DNA of 64,000 nt from Pygmaiobacter massiliensis (GTDB lineage: Bacteria > Bacillota > Clostridia > Oscillospirales > Ruminococcaceae). Of the stretch, positions 52,901-61,377 are shown in pieces. Each line of letters begins with the position of its first letter. Position 1 is the stretch's first letter. A program made the translations under genes and the position numbers. The notes under the pieces were generated by a model. The model ran no database searches. It was not told where the DNA came from and worked only from the letters and a program-made list of their open reading frames with translations. The stretch covers positions 310,001-374,000 of the forward strand of contig NZ_OAML01000002.1 of NCBI RefSeq assembly GCF_900199435.1, read 5' to 3'.

Positions 52901-54058
52901 TTATCGTGCAATCAGGTTGAGGATCAAACCACCTGCAATAACAGAAGCGATCTGTCCGCCTACGTTGACGCCGGCTGCGTGCATGAGCAGGAAATTCTGC
53001 GGGTCTTCTTTCAGGCCCATCTTATGCACAACGCGGCTGCTCATCGGGAAAGCCGAAATGCCGCAAGCGCCGATCATCGGGTTGATTTTGTGTTTAGTGA
53101 ACAGGTTGATGAATTTTGCGAACAGCACGCCACCGATGGTGTCGAAGATAAATGCAACGAGGCCGAGTGCAAGAATCATGCCGGTCTCCCAGGTGAGGAA
53201 CTGATCTGCCTGCATTTTGGTAGAAACAGTGAGGCCGAGCAACAGTGTAATCAGGTTAGCAAGGCCGTTCTGTGCTGCCTCGGAAAGGCTGTTCAGAACA
53301 CCGCACTCACGCAGCAGGTTGCCGAACATCAGGAAGCCGACCAGCGCAACGCTGCGCGGTGCAACGAGGCCTGCGATGACAGTAACCACGATCGGGAAAA
53401 GAATACGAACGGTTTTGCTGGTGCTTTTAGAAGCATACGGCATACGAATCATACGCTCTTTTTTGGTGGTAACCAAGCGGATGACCGGCGGCTGGATGAT
53501 GGGCACAAGAGCCATATAGCTGTATGCCGCAACAATGATAGCGCCGAGGTACTTCGTGCCGTAGTAGTTTGCAACAAAGATAGAGGTCGGGCCGTCTGCT
53601 GCACCGATGATTGCAACCGAGGCTGCGTCGGTGATGTTAAACCCAAGCATAGTTGCCATGGTCAGCGTAAAGAAGATGCCGAACTGAGCAGCAGCGCCAA
53701 ACAGCAACAGCTTCGGGTTCTGAAGCAGGGGTCCAAAGTCGATCATCGCACCGATGCCGATGAAGAGCAGCAGGGGGAACAGCTCGTTCGCAATGCCTGC
53801 ATCGAACAGGGCGTCGATGGGGCCAATTTCGGTGCCGGACTCAAAAATCTGAGTAACAGCGCCAGAAAACGGCAGGTTAACCAGAATTGCGCCAAATCCC
53901 ATGGGCAGCAACAGACTGGGTTCCATCTCTTTTTTAATAGCGAGGAAAATCAGCGTGCCGCCGATTACCCACATAGCTATCATTTTAATAATGCTCACTG
54001 TTCCCATGGCCATTAGATGGCCGAACATTGAGTCAACTAACAGATTGATTCCTTCCAT
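52901..54058 (-). CDS. Sodium-pump decarboxylase beta subunit (OadB/GcdB/MmdB family)
   Basis: A 385-residue membrane protein. The hallmark DAASVAIIGAADGPTSIFVA near residue 150 and the C-terminal INPMIGACGISAFPMSSRVV and LLMHAAGVNVGGQIASV are diagnostic. The subunit couples decarboxylation of a carboxybiotin carrier to sodium export. With gltS and a GlnK/GlnL-like pair next to it, glutaconyl-CoA decarboxylase (glutamate fermentation) is the most attractive assignment, but oxaloacetate or methylmalonyl-CoA enzymes have the same subunit. Alpha subunit and biotin carrier are not in the window. Confidence 0.9.
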   Translation of the reverse strand: MEGINLLVDSMFGHLMAMGTVSIIKMIAMWVIGGTLIFLAIKKEMEPSLLLPMGFGAILVNLPFSGAVTQIFESGTEIGPIDALFDAGIANELFPLLLFIGIGAMIDFGPLLQNPKLLLFGAAAQFGIFFTLTMATMLGFNITDAASVAIIGAADGPTSIFVANYYGTKYLGAIIVAAYSYMALVPIIQPPVIRLVTTKKERMIRMPYASKSTSKTVRILFPIVVTVIAGLVAPRSVALVGFLMFGNLLRECGVLNSLSEAAQNGLANLITLLLGLTVSTKMQADQFLTWETGMILALGLVAFIFDTIGGVLFAKFINLFTKHKINPMIGACGISAFPMSSRVVHKMGLKEDPQNFLLMHAAGVNVGGQIASVIAGGLILNLIAR

Positions 54059-54598
54059 TATGTAGATTCTCCTTCAATTCAATATTCCATTGATCAGACC
54101 GGGCAGACCGCATATTCCTGCTTACGGACGTCTCATTGAAAACTTTAGATGTACCATGCGTCGGGCCGAATAGCACCTGGCTGGGCGCACCCGACACAAA
54201 GGCATTGGGTGGACTCTGTCAAAAGCCGGGTCAAGGGTACTGGATGAAAAGTGGGAGAGGTTATCCCCCGCGTTAGAACCTGCAAAAGTGAAAACCTTTT
54301 TGGCTCATAAACATAAATTTTGCTCTATGCATTTGGGAACCACCGTGTCTTTCCGGCAAGATATTTTCTGCATCTCGGTTCTTCTGTTTTTTCAGCAAAA
54401 GTAGAGAAAACACCGCGCAAAAAAATCTCTTTTGTACCATAACGCAGGATAATACACAATTCGTCTTTTATACATACGAGCTAATAGAGTATACTACATA
54501 CCGTCTTAAATTGTCAAAACAATAGCCGCAAAAAAGTGCAAATATTTTGCTAAGTTTTCACATTTAGTCAGCAGTAGCGTTATTCTCTGGTTTCTACG
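54059..54598. other. Long leader/intergenic region upstream of the decarboxylase subunit
   Basis: About 540 bases without a reading frame. On the minus strand (toward the decarboxylase gene) hairpins include TGTCGGG/CCCGACG (54145-54220) and an AACC...GGTT-bounded structure around 54335-54380. This suggests a long structured 5' leader, but no known riboswitch class or terminator was recognised. The right end is AT-rich and may hold the promoter. Confidence 0.4.
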
Positions 54599-55270
54599 TT
54601 AAACAAGTGCTGCATTAGCAAACTTTTTCAAGTTTTCGCTTTTGCCTACCACTACAATGATGTCCTGTTTTTGAAAGATATAATCAGGTAAAATTTCAAT
54701 TGTGGTGCTTTCTTCGTTTTCAATCGCGATGATGTTAATGCCATAAGTACGCCGAAGATCTGCATCTTTTACCGAAGTGCCTACCAACATATGGTTCAGC
54801 GGCACTTCAGAAATTTCGATATCGTTGCTAAGCGAAATGTAATCCATCAGGCTGTGTGCCAGCAATCTTTTTGCCAGCCGCAACGCCATATCATGCTCGG
54901 GGTAAATCACTTCTGCGCCGATTTTCTGCAATATTTGTCCCTGTTCGGCACTGATGGCCTTAGAGATAACTGTCGGCACACCAAGGCTGACCACGTTTAA
55001 GGTGGTGAGAATACTGGTGTCTATTTTTTCGCCGATGCAGACGATAACAGTATCGCAATTTTGCACGCCGGCATCTTCGAGCGCCTGCTTGGATAGCTCG
55101 CGCACCACGTAAGCATGTTCTGTGTACTGGCGCATTTCGCGCACTTTGCTTTCATTACAATCGAGCACTAGCACTTCCTTTTCGGCCTGCGCAAGGCTTT
55201 TTGCCAAAGCCATGCCAAACCGGCCCAGACCAATAACGCCAAAAGAGGGTGCTGCTTTTTTTCTGTTCAT
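54599..55270 (-). CDS. ktrA: Potassium uptake regulatory protein KtrA (TrkA-N/TrkA-C)
   Basis: A 223-residue cytoplasmic RCK protein. The Rossmann motif GVIGLGRFGMALA is at residues 11-23, with acidic ligand-binding EVLVLDCNESKV following, and TVIVCIGE and a C-terminal TrkA-C part (IEISEVPLNHMLVGTSV). It binds ATP/ADP or NAD(H) and gates the KtrB channel encoded just upstream. ATG 55270 has GGAAGG upstream and is preferred over the longer frame from 55354, which would run into the ktrB gene. Confidence 0.93.
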   Translation of the reverse strand: MNRKKAAPSFGVIGLGRFGMALAKSLAQAEKEVLVLDCNESKVREMRQYTEHAYVVRELSKQALEDAGVQNCDTVIVCIGEKIDTSILTTLNVVSLGVPTVISKAISAEQGQILQKIGAEVIYPEHDMALRLAKRLLAHSLMDYISLSNDIEISEVPLNHMLVGTSVKDADLRRTYGINIIAIENEESTTIEILPDYIFQKQDIIVVVGKSENLKKFANAALV

Positions 55271-55283
55271 ATGCTTTCCTTCC

Positions 55284-56597
55284 TTAACCAATCGTGATGG
55301 GCTCTTCTGAATACCATACAGCAGAGTCAGAACCAAACGCCCAAAGGGATGCAACGGTCAGCGGGCCGATGCGTCCGATGAACATGATGAGAATCACCAC
55401 TGCTTTGCTTGCCACACTCAGGTCTGGAGTAATACCGGTAGAGAGGCCTACGGTGCCAAAGGCCGAGGTGGTTTCAAAGAGCAGTTGAATAAAGCTGTAT
55501 TGTGGCTGCAACACGCAAAGAGCAAATGTGCCAGCCCCTACTACCAAAGCAGAAAGCAGGGTGATGGTGAATGCCTTGGATATCACGTCACTGGGCAGTG
55601 TGCGCCGAAACGCTGTGGGGCGATGACCGCTTGCCGCGCTTTTCACGGCTTGCACCAACGCAAAAAGCGTGCTGGTTTTAATACCGCCACCGGTGGATCC
55701 CGGCGAAGCACCCACAAACATCAGCAAGATAAGTGCAAAAAGCCCCGCATTGCTAAATGTGCCGATAGCATAAGTAGAGAACCCTGCGGTACGGGCAGAA
55801 ACACTGTGAAAAAACGCCCCTAGCCAGCTGATATTCTCGGTTGCTTTTAAAATCAAAGTGCCGAAAACAATCAGTGCAATCGTAGTGGTAATCACTACTT
55901 TGGAATGCAGGCTTAGCTTGCGGAAAGAGCGGTGTTTGATTACATCTAAAATCACCAGAAAACCAAGACCGCCAAAGATGATAAGCCCGCAGGTGGTAAG
56001 ATTAAGTAACACGTTGTTTTGATATGGGATAAGATTGCGCAGGCCGCCTAAGATATCAAAGCCCGCATTGTTGAATGCGGCAATCGAGTGAAACACACTG
56101 ATGCCAAGCGCTTCAAGTGGCGGATAATCCTGCGCAAATACCACAAAACTAAGTAATGCACCCACTGTTTCAAAGCAAAGTGTCATCAGCAAAACTGCTT
56201 TTACCAGCTTTACGATGCCTTTTGCGTTGCTTAGGTTCAGTGCTTCCATAACCAGCAGCCTGCTTTTAAAGCCAACCCGGCGGCGTGCCATCAAAATAAA
56301 CCCTACGCCTACCGAGGTTACACCCAACCCGCCAATTTGAATCAACAGTGCCACCACCGTGCGGCCAAACACGGTAAAGTGGTCTGCGGTGTCTATGGCA
56401 ATCAAGCCGGTAACGCACACCGCACTGGTGGAGGTGAAGAGTGCATCAATGGGGGTAACCACAGCCCCCTCACGTACAGAAATTGGCAGCATCAGCAGCA
56501 ATGCACCAAACAAGATAACTCCAGCAAAACCCATCGCGATTAATCGGCCAGAAGGCTGCTCCTTCAAAACGTCTATCTCGCGAGAAAGATGACTCAT
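55284..56597 (-). CDS. ktrB: Potassium uptake protein KtrB (TrkH family)
   Basis: A 437-residue membrane protein with four M1-P-M2 repeats. The four pore loops are visible: TSTSAVCVTGL, HSIAAFNNAGFD, HSVSARTAGFST and TTSAFGTVGLSTG, each with the conserved glycine of the selectivity filter. It imports potassium, in KtrAB systems usually with sodium dependence. GGGAG precedes the ATG. It is the first gene of a ktrB-ktrA pair with 13 bases between. Confidence 0.94.
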   Translation of the reverse strand: MSHLSREIDVLKEQPSGRLIAMGFAGVILFGALLLMLPISVREGAVVTPIDALFTSTSAVCVTGLIAIDTADHFTVFGRTVVALLIQIGGLGVTSVGVGFILMARRRVGFKSRLLVMEALNLSNAKGIVKLVKAVLLMTLCFETVGALLSFVVFAQDYPPLEALGISVFHSIAAFNNAGFDILGGLRNLIPYQNNVLLNLTTCGLIIFGGLGFLVILDVIKHRSFRKLSLHSKVVITTTIALIVFGTLILKATENISWLGAFFHSVSARTAGFSTYAIGTFSNAGLFALILLMFVGASPGSTGGGIKTSTLFALVQAVKSAASGHRPTAFRRTLPSDVISKAFTITLLSALVVGAGTFALCVLQPQYSFIQLLFETTSAFGTVGLSTGITPDLSVASKAVVILIMFIGRIGPLTVASLWAFGSDSAVWYSEEPITIG

Positions 56598-56674
56598 GGT
56601 TCATTCTCCCTTTTTATTAAGCCGTCTGCCGCCTTTGATTGGCGGGCACGGGCAATCAATTTTAAATGACAGTA

Positions 56675-57472
56675 TTAATCTTCAAAGCGGGATAAAAACT
56701 GAACACCCGCAAAGCCTGCTGCACAGCAAACACCGCAGATAATCCACTCCCACCCATGGGGCAGACCCGGAAAAATTTCGCCCAGCGAACCCACTAAGAA
56801 GCCGAGAATCAGCAGGTAGGTCGGCTGAGGGTAACGCTGCATCGCACGTTCTAATAGCCGTGTAACAAGCAAGATGCCCAACGCCAGCCCTGCACCCAGC
56901 GGCAGCAGCAATGGCAAATTGAAATTGCGTATTCCGTCTATTACTGGGTTGTACAGGCCAAACAGCAGCAGCACGTAAGAAACGCTGATGCCCGGCAGCA
57001 CCAGGGCCACAGCAGCTACTGCCCCTAAACCGAGCAATACAAGCGGGCTTGCCTTTGCTGCACCGCCTGATACCACCGGTGTGCCCGAAAGAAGCAACAC
57101 ACATAGAACACCGGCTGCTGCCCAAATGGAAAGATACCAGCTTTTACGGCTCATCTTCGCTTTGCGGCAAATCATCGGCACACTGCCGGCAACTGCACCC
57201 ATAAAGAAATACAGCGTAGGCAGTGGAAACCTCGTGAGCAGATGTTGTACCGGTGTAGCAAAGAGCAACACCCCCAACAACCCGCCAGCACAAAAGATAG
57301 ATAAAAAGATAAAGCTTGCCTTTTTATGCTGCAAAAACGAACTAACACTCGAGATCAGCTCATCATAAACTCCTAAGATCATCGCCATTGACCCCCCGCT
57401 GACTCCGGGAATCAACATCGTTGCACCAACGCAAAATCCTTTTAACGCAAGAAGTATACTAGACCGTTTCAT
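56675..57472 (-). CDS. DUF368 membrane protein (PopT-type polyprenyl-phosphate transporter)
   Basis: A 265-residue protein with about eight membrane segments. The DUF368 signature GFCVGATMLIPGVSGGSMAMILGVYDELI lies near residues 12-40 and is mirrored by VALVLPGISVSYVLLLFGLY near 155-175. Work on this family (PopT, alongside DedA-family UptA) indicates it recycles undecaprenyl phosphate across the membrane for wall and capsule synthesis. It stands apart from the capsule locus by 34 kb but would feed it with carrier lipid. GGGG precedes the ATG. Confidence 0.88.
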   Translation of the reverse strand: MKRSSILLALKGFCVGATMLIPGVSGGSMAMILGVYDELISSVSSFLQHKKASFIFLSIFCAGGLLGVLLFATPVQHLLTRFPLPTLYFFMGAVAGSVPMICRKAKMSRKSWYLSIWAAAGVLCVLLLSGTPVVSGGAAKASPLVLLGLGAVAAVALVLPGISVSYVLLLFGLYNPVIDGIRNFNLPLLLPLGAGLALGILLVTRLLERAMQRYPQPTYLLILGFLVGSLGEIFPGLPHGWEWIICGVCCAAGFAGVQFLSRFED

Positions 57473-58238
57473 GAACTCCCCTTGCCGCCCGCTGTTTTAT
57501 ATGGACTTTTCGCTCTTGTCTTGCAGGCTGCATTTTTCTTTCTTTTGGTCGCTTGCCCTTTAATTTGCTGCCAGTATAGCGATTGCGCGGGTAAGTGTCA
57601 ATGCTATTTTTACGATTTTACACCCGCTTTACAATTGCTTTTCTGTGCTAGTACCAGTGTCGACAATTCGCTGCATTTTTAAATATTTTTTGCTTTAAAA
57701 AGGCCACTGGCAAATTCCCCCTAGCTGCTCTTTTCCACATTTAATTCTTTTTTATTCTGTATTAACTTATTCTTTTGAATCATAATTTCTTCTCTAAATC
57801 CTTTTTCCTGGCAGCTCTTTTGTATCGGCAAAAGGTCGCTTGGGCCTTGTAGCGACTGGGTTTGCTGTTATGCTTGTACGATGTACGGGTTCCCAGTACT
57901 TACAGCGCCAATATTTTGCTTTATAGCGTGAAAGCTATCGTAAAAGCGAAAAATTCATGCTATACTGTTGGAAGAAAAAATAACGCTGGCAGTGTTTTCT
58001 ATTCATCAACTTTGCTGCACAGAACAGTTTATTACACCCTCAGCCAACCAAAAGTTTTCACATGGCGTTTTGGGCGCATTTAATCTTTTCTGTTTCTTAG
58101 CAGCCGCAAGGGCAAAAGCCAATCCTTTTTGATACCTTTTTCTCTTTTGAGGATTTACATATTGAATAGACAAAAGTTACTTTTGCTTCATATAACAGTG
58201 CACCTGCCGGATTAAAAATTTAAAGTGAGCGTGAATTT
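57473..58238. other. 0.77-kb region without a supported gene
   Basis: AT-rich sequence between the divergent popT-like gene and the RlmD-like gene. Short frames exist, but none has a ribosome site, codon pattern or recognisable protein. No tRNA, repeat or strong hairpin is seen. It probably contains the promoters of both flanking genes. Confidence 0.5.
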
Positions 58239-59387
58239 ATGGAATGCAAATTTAAAAAACAAGGCTGCGGCGGTTGTCAGATGTCGGATACCGCGTATTC
58301 TGACCAACTGGCCCTTAAGCAAAAAAATACAGAAAAATTACTGCGACGGTTTGGCAAAGTGCGCCCCATTATTGGCATGCAAGACCCGATGCATTACCGC
58401 TGCAAGGTAATCTCTTCATTTGGCACCGCCAAAGACGGCAGTTTAATGTGTGGGTTATACGCGGGTTATTCGCATAAGGTACTGCCCATTGCTGACTGCC
58501 TGCTGGAAGACCGCCGTTGTGCCGAAGTTGTACAAGCTGTACGTCAGGCTGCTGCTCGCTGCCGCTATACGGCTTTTGACGAGGACCGTGGAACTGGCTT
58601 GTTGCGCCACGTTTTGGTGCGCCGCGGTTTTTCTACAGGCCAAATCATGGTGGTGCTTGTCACGGTTGCAGCTTTTCTACCCTCCTCGCGCCAGTTTGTG
58701 AACGAGCTACGCCGCCTTTGCCCCGACATTACAACCATCGTACAAAATATCAACTCCCGCAAAACCAGCGTGGTATTAGGCGACACCAATAAAGTGCTGC
58801 ACGGCCAAGGCTACATTGACGACCGTCTTTGCGGATGTAGCTTTATGATTTCCCCTGCCTCTTTTTATCAGGTCAATCCTGCACAAACCGAGGTGCTCTA
58901 TCGCTGCGCAATTGATATGGCTGAGCTGACCGGCAAGGAAACCGTGCTTGATGCTTATTGCGGCACCGGCACCATCGGTATTGCAGCTGCAAAGCGCGGC
59001 GCCGCTGCCGTTGCAGGCGTAGAAAGCAACGGGGATGCGGTGCACGACGCCATACGCAATGCAAAGCGCAACCGGGTAGAGAACATTCGCTTTTACAAAG
59101 CCGACGCTGGCCGCTTTTTGCAACAACTCACTGAAGAGGACGAAGCGCCCGACGTGGTGTTTATGGATCCGCCCCGCACTGGCAGCGACGAGAAATTTCT
59201 TTCTGCTCTATGCACAATGGGCCCAAAACGCATCGTCTATATTTCGTGCAACCCGGAAACGCAAGCACGTGATTTGCTTTACCTCGCCAAAAACGGGTAT
59301 CATATCAATGTCATTCAGCCTGTAGATATGTTCCCCTTTACCGAGCACGTTGAATGCATTACCTTGCTTACCAAAACACGCGAGTAA
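58239..59387 (+). CDS. RlmD/RumA-like uracil-5-methyltransferase without TRAM domain
   Basis: A 382-residue paralogue of the enzyme at 38377. The N-terminal TRAM domain is missing: the protein starts directly with the iron-sulfur cysteines (Cys3, Cys10, Cys13 in MECKFKKQGCGGC). The SAM site VLDAYCGTGTIGIAA, the catalytic MDPPRTGSD and the nucleophile region YISCNP are intact, and it ends EHVECITLLTK. Such TRAM-less forms (RlmCD/RumB-like) may have another rRNA or tRNA target. The ribosome site is weak. A terminator follows. Confidence 0.88.
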   Translation: MECKFKKQGCGGCQMSDTAYSDQLALKQKNTEKLLRRFGKVRPIIGMQDPMHYRCKVISSFGTAKDGSLMCGLYAGYSHKVLPIADCLLEDRRCAEVVQAVRQAAARCRYTAFDEDRGTGLLRHVLVRRGFSTGQIMVVLVTVAAFLPSSRQFVNELRRLCPDITTIVQNINSRKTSVVLGDTNKVLHGQGYIDDRLCGCSFMISPASFYQVNPAQTEVLYRCAIDMAELTGKETVLDAYCGTGTIGIAAAKRGAAAVAGVESNGDAVHDAIRNAKRNRVENIRFYKADAGRFLQQLTEEDEAPDVVFMDPPRTGSDEKFLSALCTMGPKRIVYISCNPETQARDLLYLAKNGYHINVIQPVDMFPFTEHVECITLLTKTRE

Positions 59388-59410
59388 TTTCAAAATTTTA
59401 TTACAATTGA

Positions 59411-59450
59411 AAAGGCGGAAGATTCAGATAGAATCTTCCGCCTTTTTGTT
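59411..59450 (+). terminator. Terminator between convergent genes
   Basis: A 15-bp stem (59411-59425 with 59431-59445) around CAGATA-type loop, followed by TTG. It serves the RlmD-like gene and probably the transporter gene on the other strand. Confidence 0.85.
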
Positions 59451-59464
59451 TTTATGCTGCTATA

Positions 59465-60802
59465 TTAAAAAGATACTTTCATAAACAGTGCAACACAGCA
59501 CAGCAATAATGCAAACGGCACATAAACATAGCGTCCCGTTATGTACCACAGGTTGCCATGCTTTTTTTCGGCGCCCTTATTGATTTCGAGCATCAGGTCA
59601 TCTTTTTTCATGACCCAGAACCAGGAGATTGCGCCTAGCGTTGCTCCAATTGGAATAACGTAAATCGATACGAGGTCCATCCACGGGCCCCACTGGAAAA
59701 TCGCCTCCATATTAATGCCAAACCCAAGGCAGATAATGCACAAAATGCAGAGTGCCGTTTTGCGGTTCAGCTTCGGGAATTTGTGCAGCAGAGATTCTCC
59801 CACCGCCTCAAACATATTTTGCAGGGAGCTGATACCGGCAAAAATCATAGCAATATATAGAATAATCGCAAAGAAATTGCCCAGAGGGATGTCCTGCAAA
59901 ATGGTCGGCAGTGTCACAAAAAGCAGGCCTGGCCCTGCCCCGACATCCAGCCCATACGAGAAGCAGGCCGGGATAATTACGAGAGCGGCCACAAGGGCGG
60001 CAATGGTATCAAACAGTGCGGTTTTGGCAGATACGGAAACAACGCTTTCGTTTTCGTCCAGGTAAGCGCCGTATACCAGCATGCCGCTGCCGGTAATTGA
60101 AAGCGAAAAGAATGCCTGCCCCATTGCCCAGATCCAAACCATAGGATTTTTCAAGGCCTCCCAGCGCGGGATAAGCATAAATAAGTAGCCTTCTGCCACG
60201 CCTGGCAGCATTGCCACACGCACTGCCAATATGATGAAGATAATAAAGAAAAGCGGCATCATCACCTTATTTGTTTTTTCAATGCTTTTTGCCCCCAGCA
60301 GCAAAGTGAGCAGTGTGCCGATTACCACAACAACATGGTAAGGCACCACCGAGTGGGGCGCAAGCGAAAAAGATTCAAACCAGACTGTAACGTCTGTTGC
60401 CATCAGTGTTCCGGTAACGGAATCCACAAGGGCTTTGAGCACATACGCAACGATTACCGCGTAGCCGATGGCGATACAAAGCGAACCGGCAAGTGGAAGC
60501 CATGCCAAAAGCCCACCCGCTTTGCCTGCTTTTTCGCCGCGGGTACGCCACGCATTTTCGTACGAGCCAAGTGTGCCCGTTTTAGCGCGCCGGCCGATTG
60601 CAAATTCTGCCGGCAAACCCACATAACTGAAAATGAAAATAAAAAACAGGTAGATGAGCAAAAAGGCACCGCCGCCATTGCTGCCCATTTTGTTGGGGAA
60701 GCCCCATACGTTTGCCATGCCGACTGCGGAGCCGACAGAGGCCAAAATAAAGCCCCACCGGCTGGCAAATCTGCCTGCTTTTTGTTTACTGTTCGTTTTC
60801 AT
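59465..60802 (-). CDS. Sodium-dependent amino acid transporter (NSS family), probably for tyrosine
   Basis: A 445-residue transporter with about eleven membrane segments. It starts KTNSKQKAGRFASRWGFILASVGSAVGMANVWGFP, the family's first helix with the sodium and substrate site. GGGAFLLIYL, FFSLSITGSGMLVYGAYL and EAVGESLLHKFP follow. ATG 60802 has GAGGAG upstream, and the longer frame to 60928 runs into the leader. A T-box leader with a tyrosine (UAC) specifier precedes it, so expression rises when tRNA-Tyr is uncharged. This makes tyrosine the likely substrate. Confidence 0.92.
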   Translation of the reverse strand: MKTNSKQKAGRFASRWGFILASVGSAVGMANVWGFPNKMGSNGGGAFLLIYLFFIFIFSYVGLPAEFAIGRRAKTGTLGSYENAWRTRGEKAGKAGGLLAWLPLAGSLCIAIGYAVIVAYVLKALVDSVTGTLMATDVTVWFESFSLAPHSVVPYHVVVVIGTLLTLLLGAKSIEKTNKVMMPLFFIIFIILAVRVAMLPGVAEGYLFMLIPRWEALKNPMVWIWAMGQAFFSLSITGSGMLVYGAYLDENESVVSVSAKTALFDTIAALVAALVIIPACFSYGLDVGAGPGLLFVTLPTILQDIPLGNFFAIILYIAMIFAGISSLQNMFEAVGESLLHKFPKLNRKTALCILCIICLGFGINMEAIFQWGPWMDLVSIYVIPIGATLGAISWFWVMKKDDLMLEINKGAEKKHGNLWYITGRYVYVPFALLLCCVALFMKVSF

Positions 60803-60856
60803 CAAGATTCTCCTCATCCATTTTCTTTTTGCCGTTGGCGCAAAAGCTGTGCAAAA

Positions 60857-60894
60857 TAAAAAGTCCTCTGTCCCTCGCAAAAGGGACAGAGGAC
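60857..60894 (-). terminator. T-box terminator
   Basis: GTCCTCTGTCCC and its complement form a perfect stem with loop TTTTGCGA, followed on the minus strand by TTTTTATTTTG. Confidence 0.88.
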
Positions 60895-61120
60895 GAAAAT
60901 TTCGCGGTACCACCTCTGGTTTGAGCATTCTTCACAAAATACTCCTTATTGTGTGCCAACACACACGCAACGCGTTATCGGGCGTACCCGTCTTACCCTA
61001 CTCATCTTCGGGCAGCTGCTCCGGAACGTATTCAAGACAGACAGTCTGCTTCCTTTCACCAGCCGGAAGCTCTCTGCAAGACTTTTTCTGCTCTACTATT
61101 TTCCTTCTTCGCATTCTACT
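60857..61120 (-). promoter_or_regulatory. T-box leader, tyrosine (UAC) specifier
   Basis: On the minus strand a long Stem I region with GCAGAGAGC (near 61075) leads to a specifier loop GAATAC (61033-61028), in which TAC codes for tyrosine. The conserved T-box AGGTGGTACCGCG (60915-60903) follows, then a perfect 12-bp terminator (60863-60874 with 60883-60894) with T5. Uncharged tRNA-Tyr pairs with the T-box and prevents the terminator. The specifier call rests on the usual GAA preceding the codon. Confidence 0.85.
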
Positions 61121-61130
61121 ATTTTTATCT

Positions 61131-61159
61131 ACCGTACCATACTGCTCGTGGAATGTCAA
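61131..61159 (-). promoter_or_regulatory. Promoter of the T-box/NSS transporter unit
   Basis: Consensus TTGACA (61159-61154) and TACGGT (61136-61131) with 17 bases between, ending just upstream of the T-box Stem I. Confidence 0.65.
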
Positions 61160-61320
61160 GCCTGCGAAAATCAAATCTTTTTGTTTTTTCTCTGCAAACG
61201 CCTTTCATTCGTCCGTTTACACAGTTTATCCTTTTTTATTCTATTTCAGCCTTTTTTGCGACATATCAGCATTTGGCATCTTTTTATTATAGATCTTATC
61301 TATTTTTCTGCGCAAAAAAT

Positions 61321-61375
61321 AAAACAGCCCGCAAATAAAAAGCGTTGCGGCTTTTTTGCGGGCTGTTTTTTATTT
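61321..61375 (-). terminator. Terminator of the serine dehydratase unit
   Basis: AAAACAGCCCGC (61321-61332) pairs with GCGGGCTGTTTT (61358-61369). The minus strand continues into a T-rich tail. It starts three bases after the sdaAA stop. Confidence 0.85.
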
Positions 61376-61377
61376 TT

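Noticed and set aside
52979-54016. A 345-codon plus-strand frame opposite the decarboxylase beta subunit.
   Set aside because: The protein is rich in His, Gln, Asn and Arg, typical for the reverse reading of a membrane-protein gene.
57862-58083. A 73-codon plus-strand frame in the gap before the RlmD-like gene.
   Set aside because: No ribosome site, unusual composition and no recognisable features.
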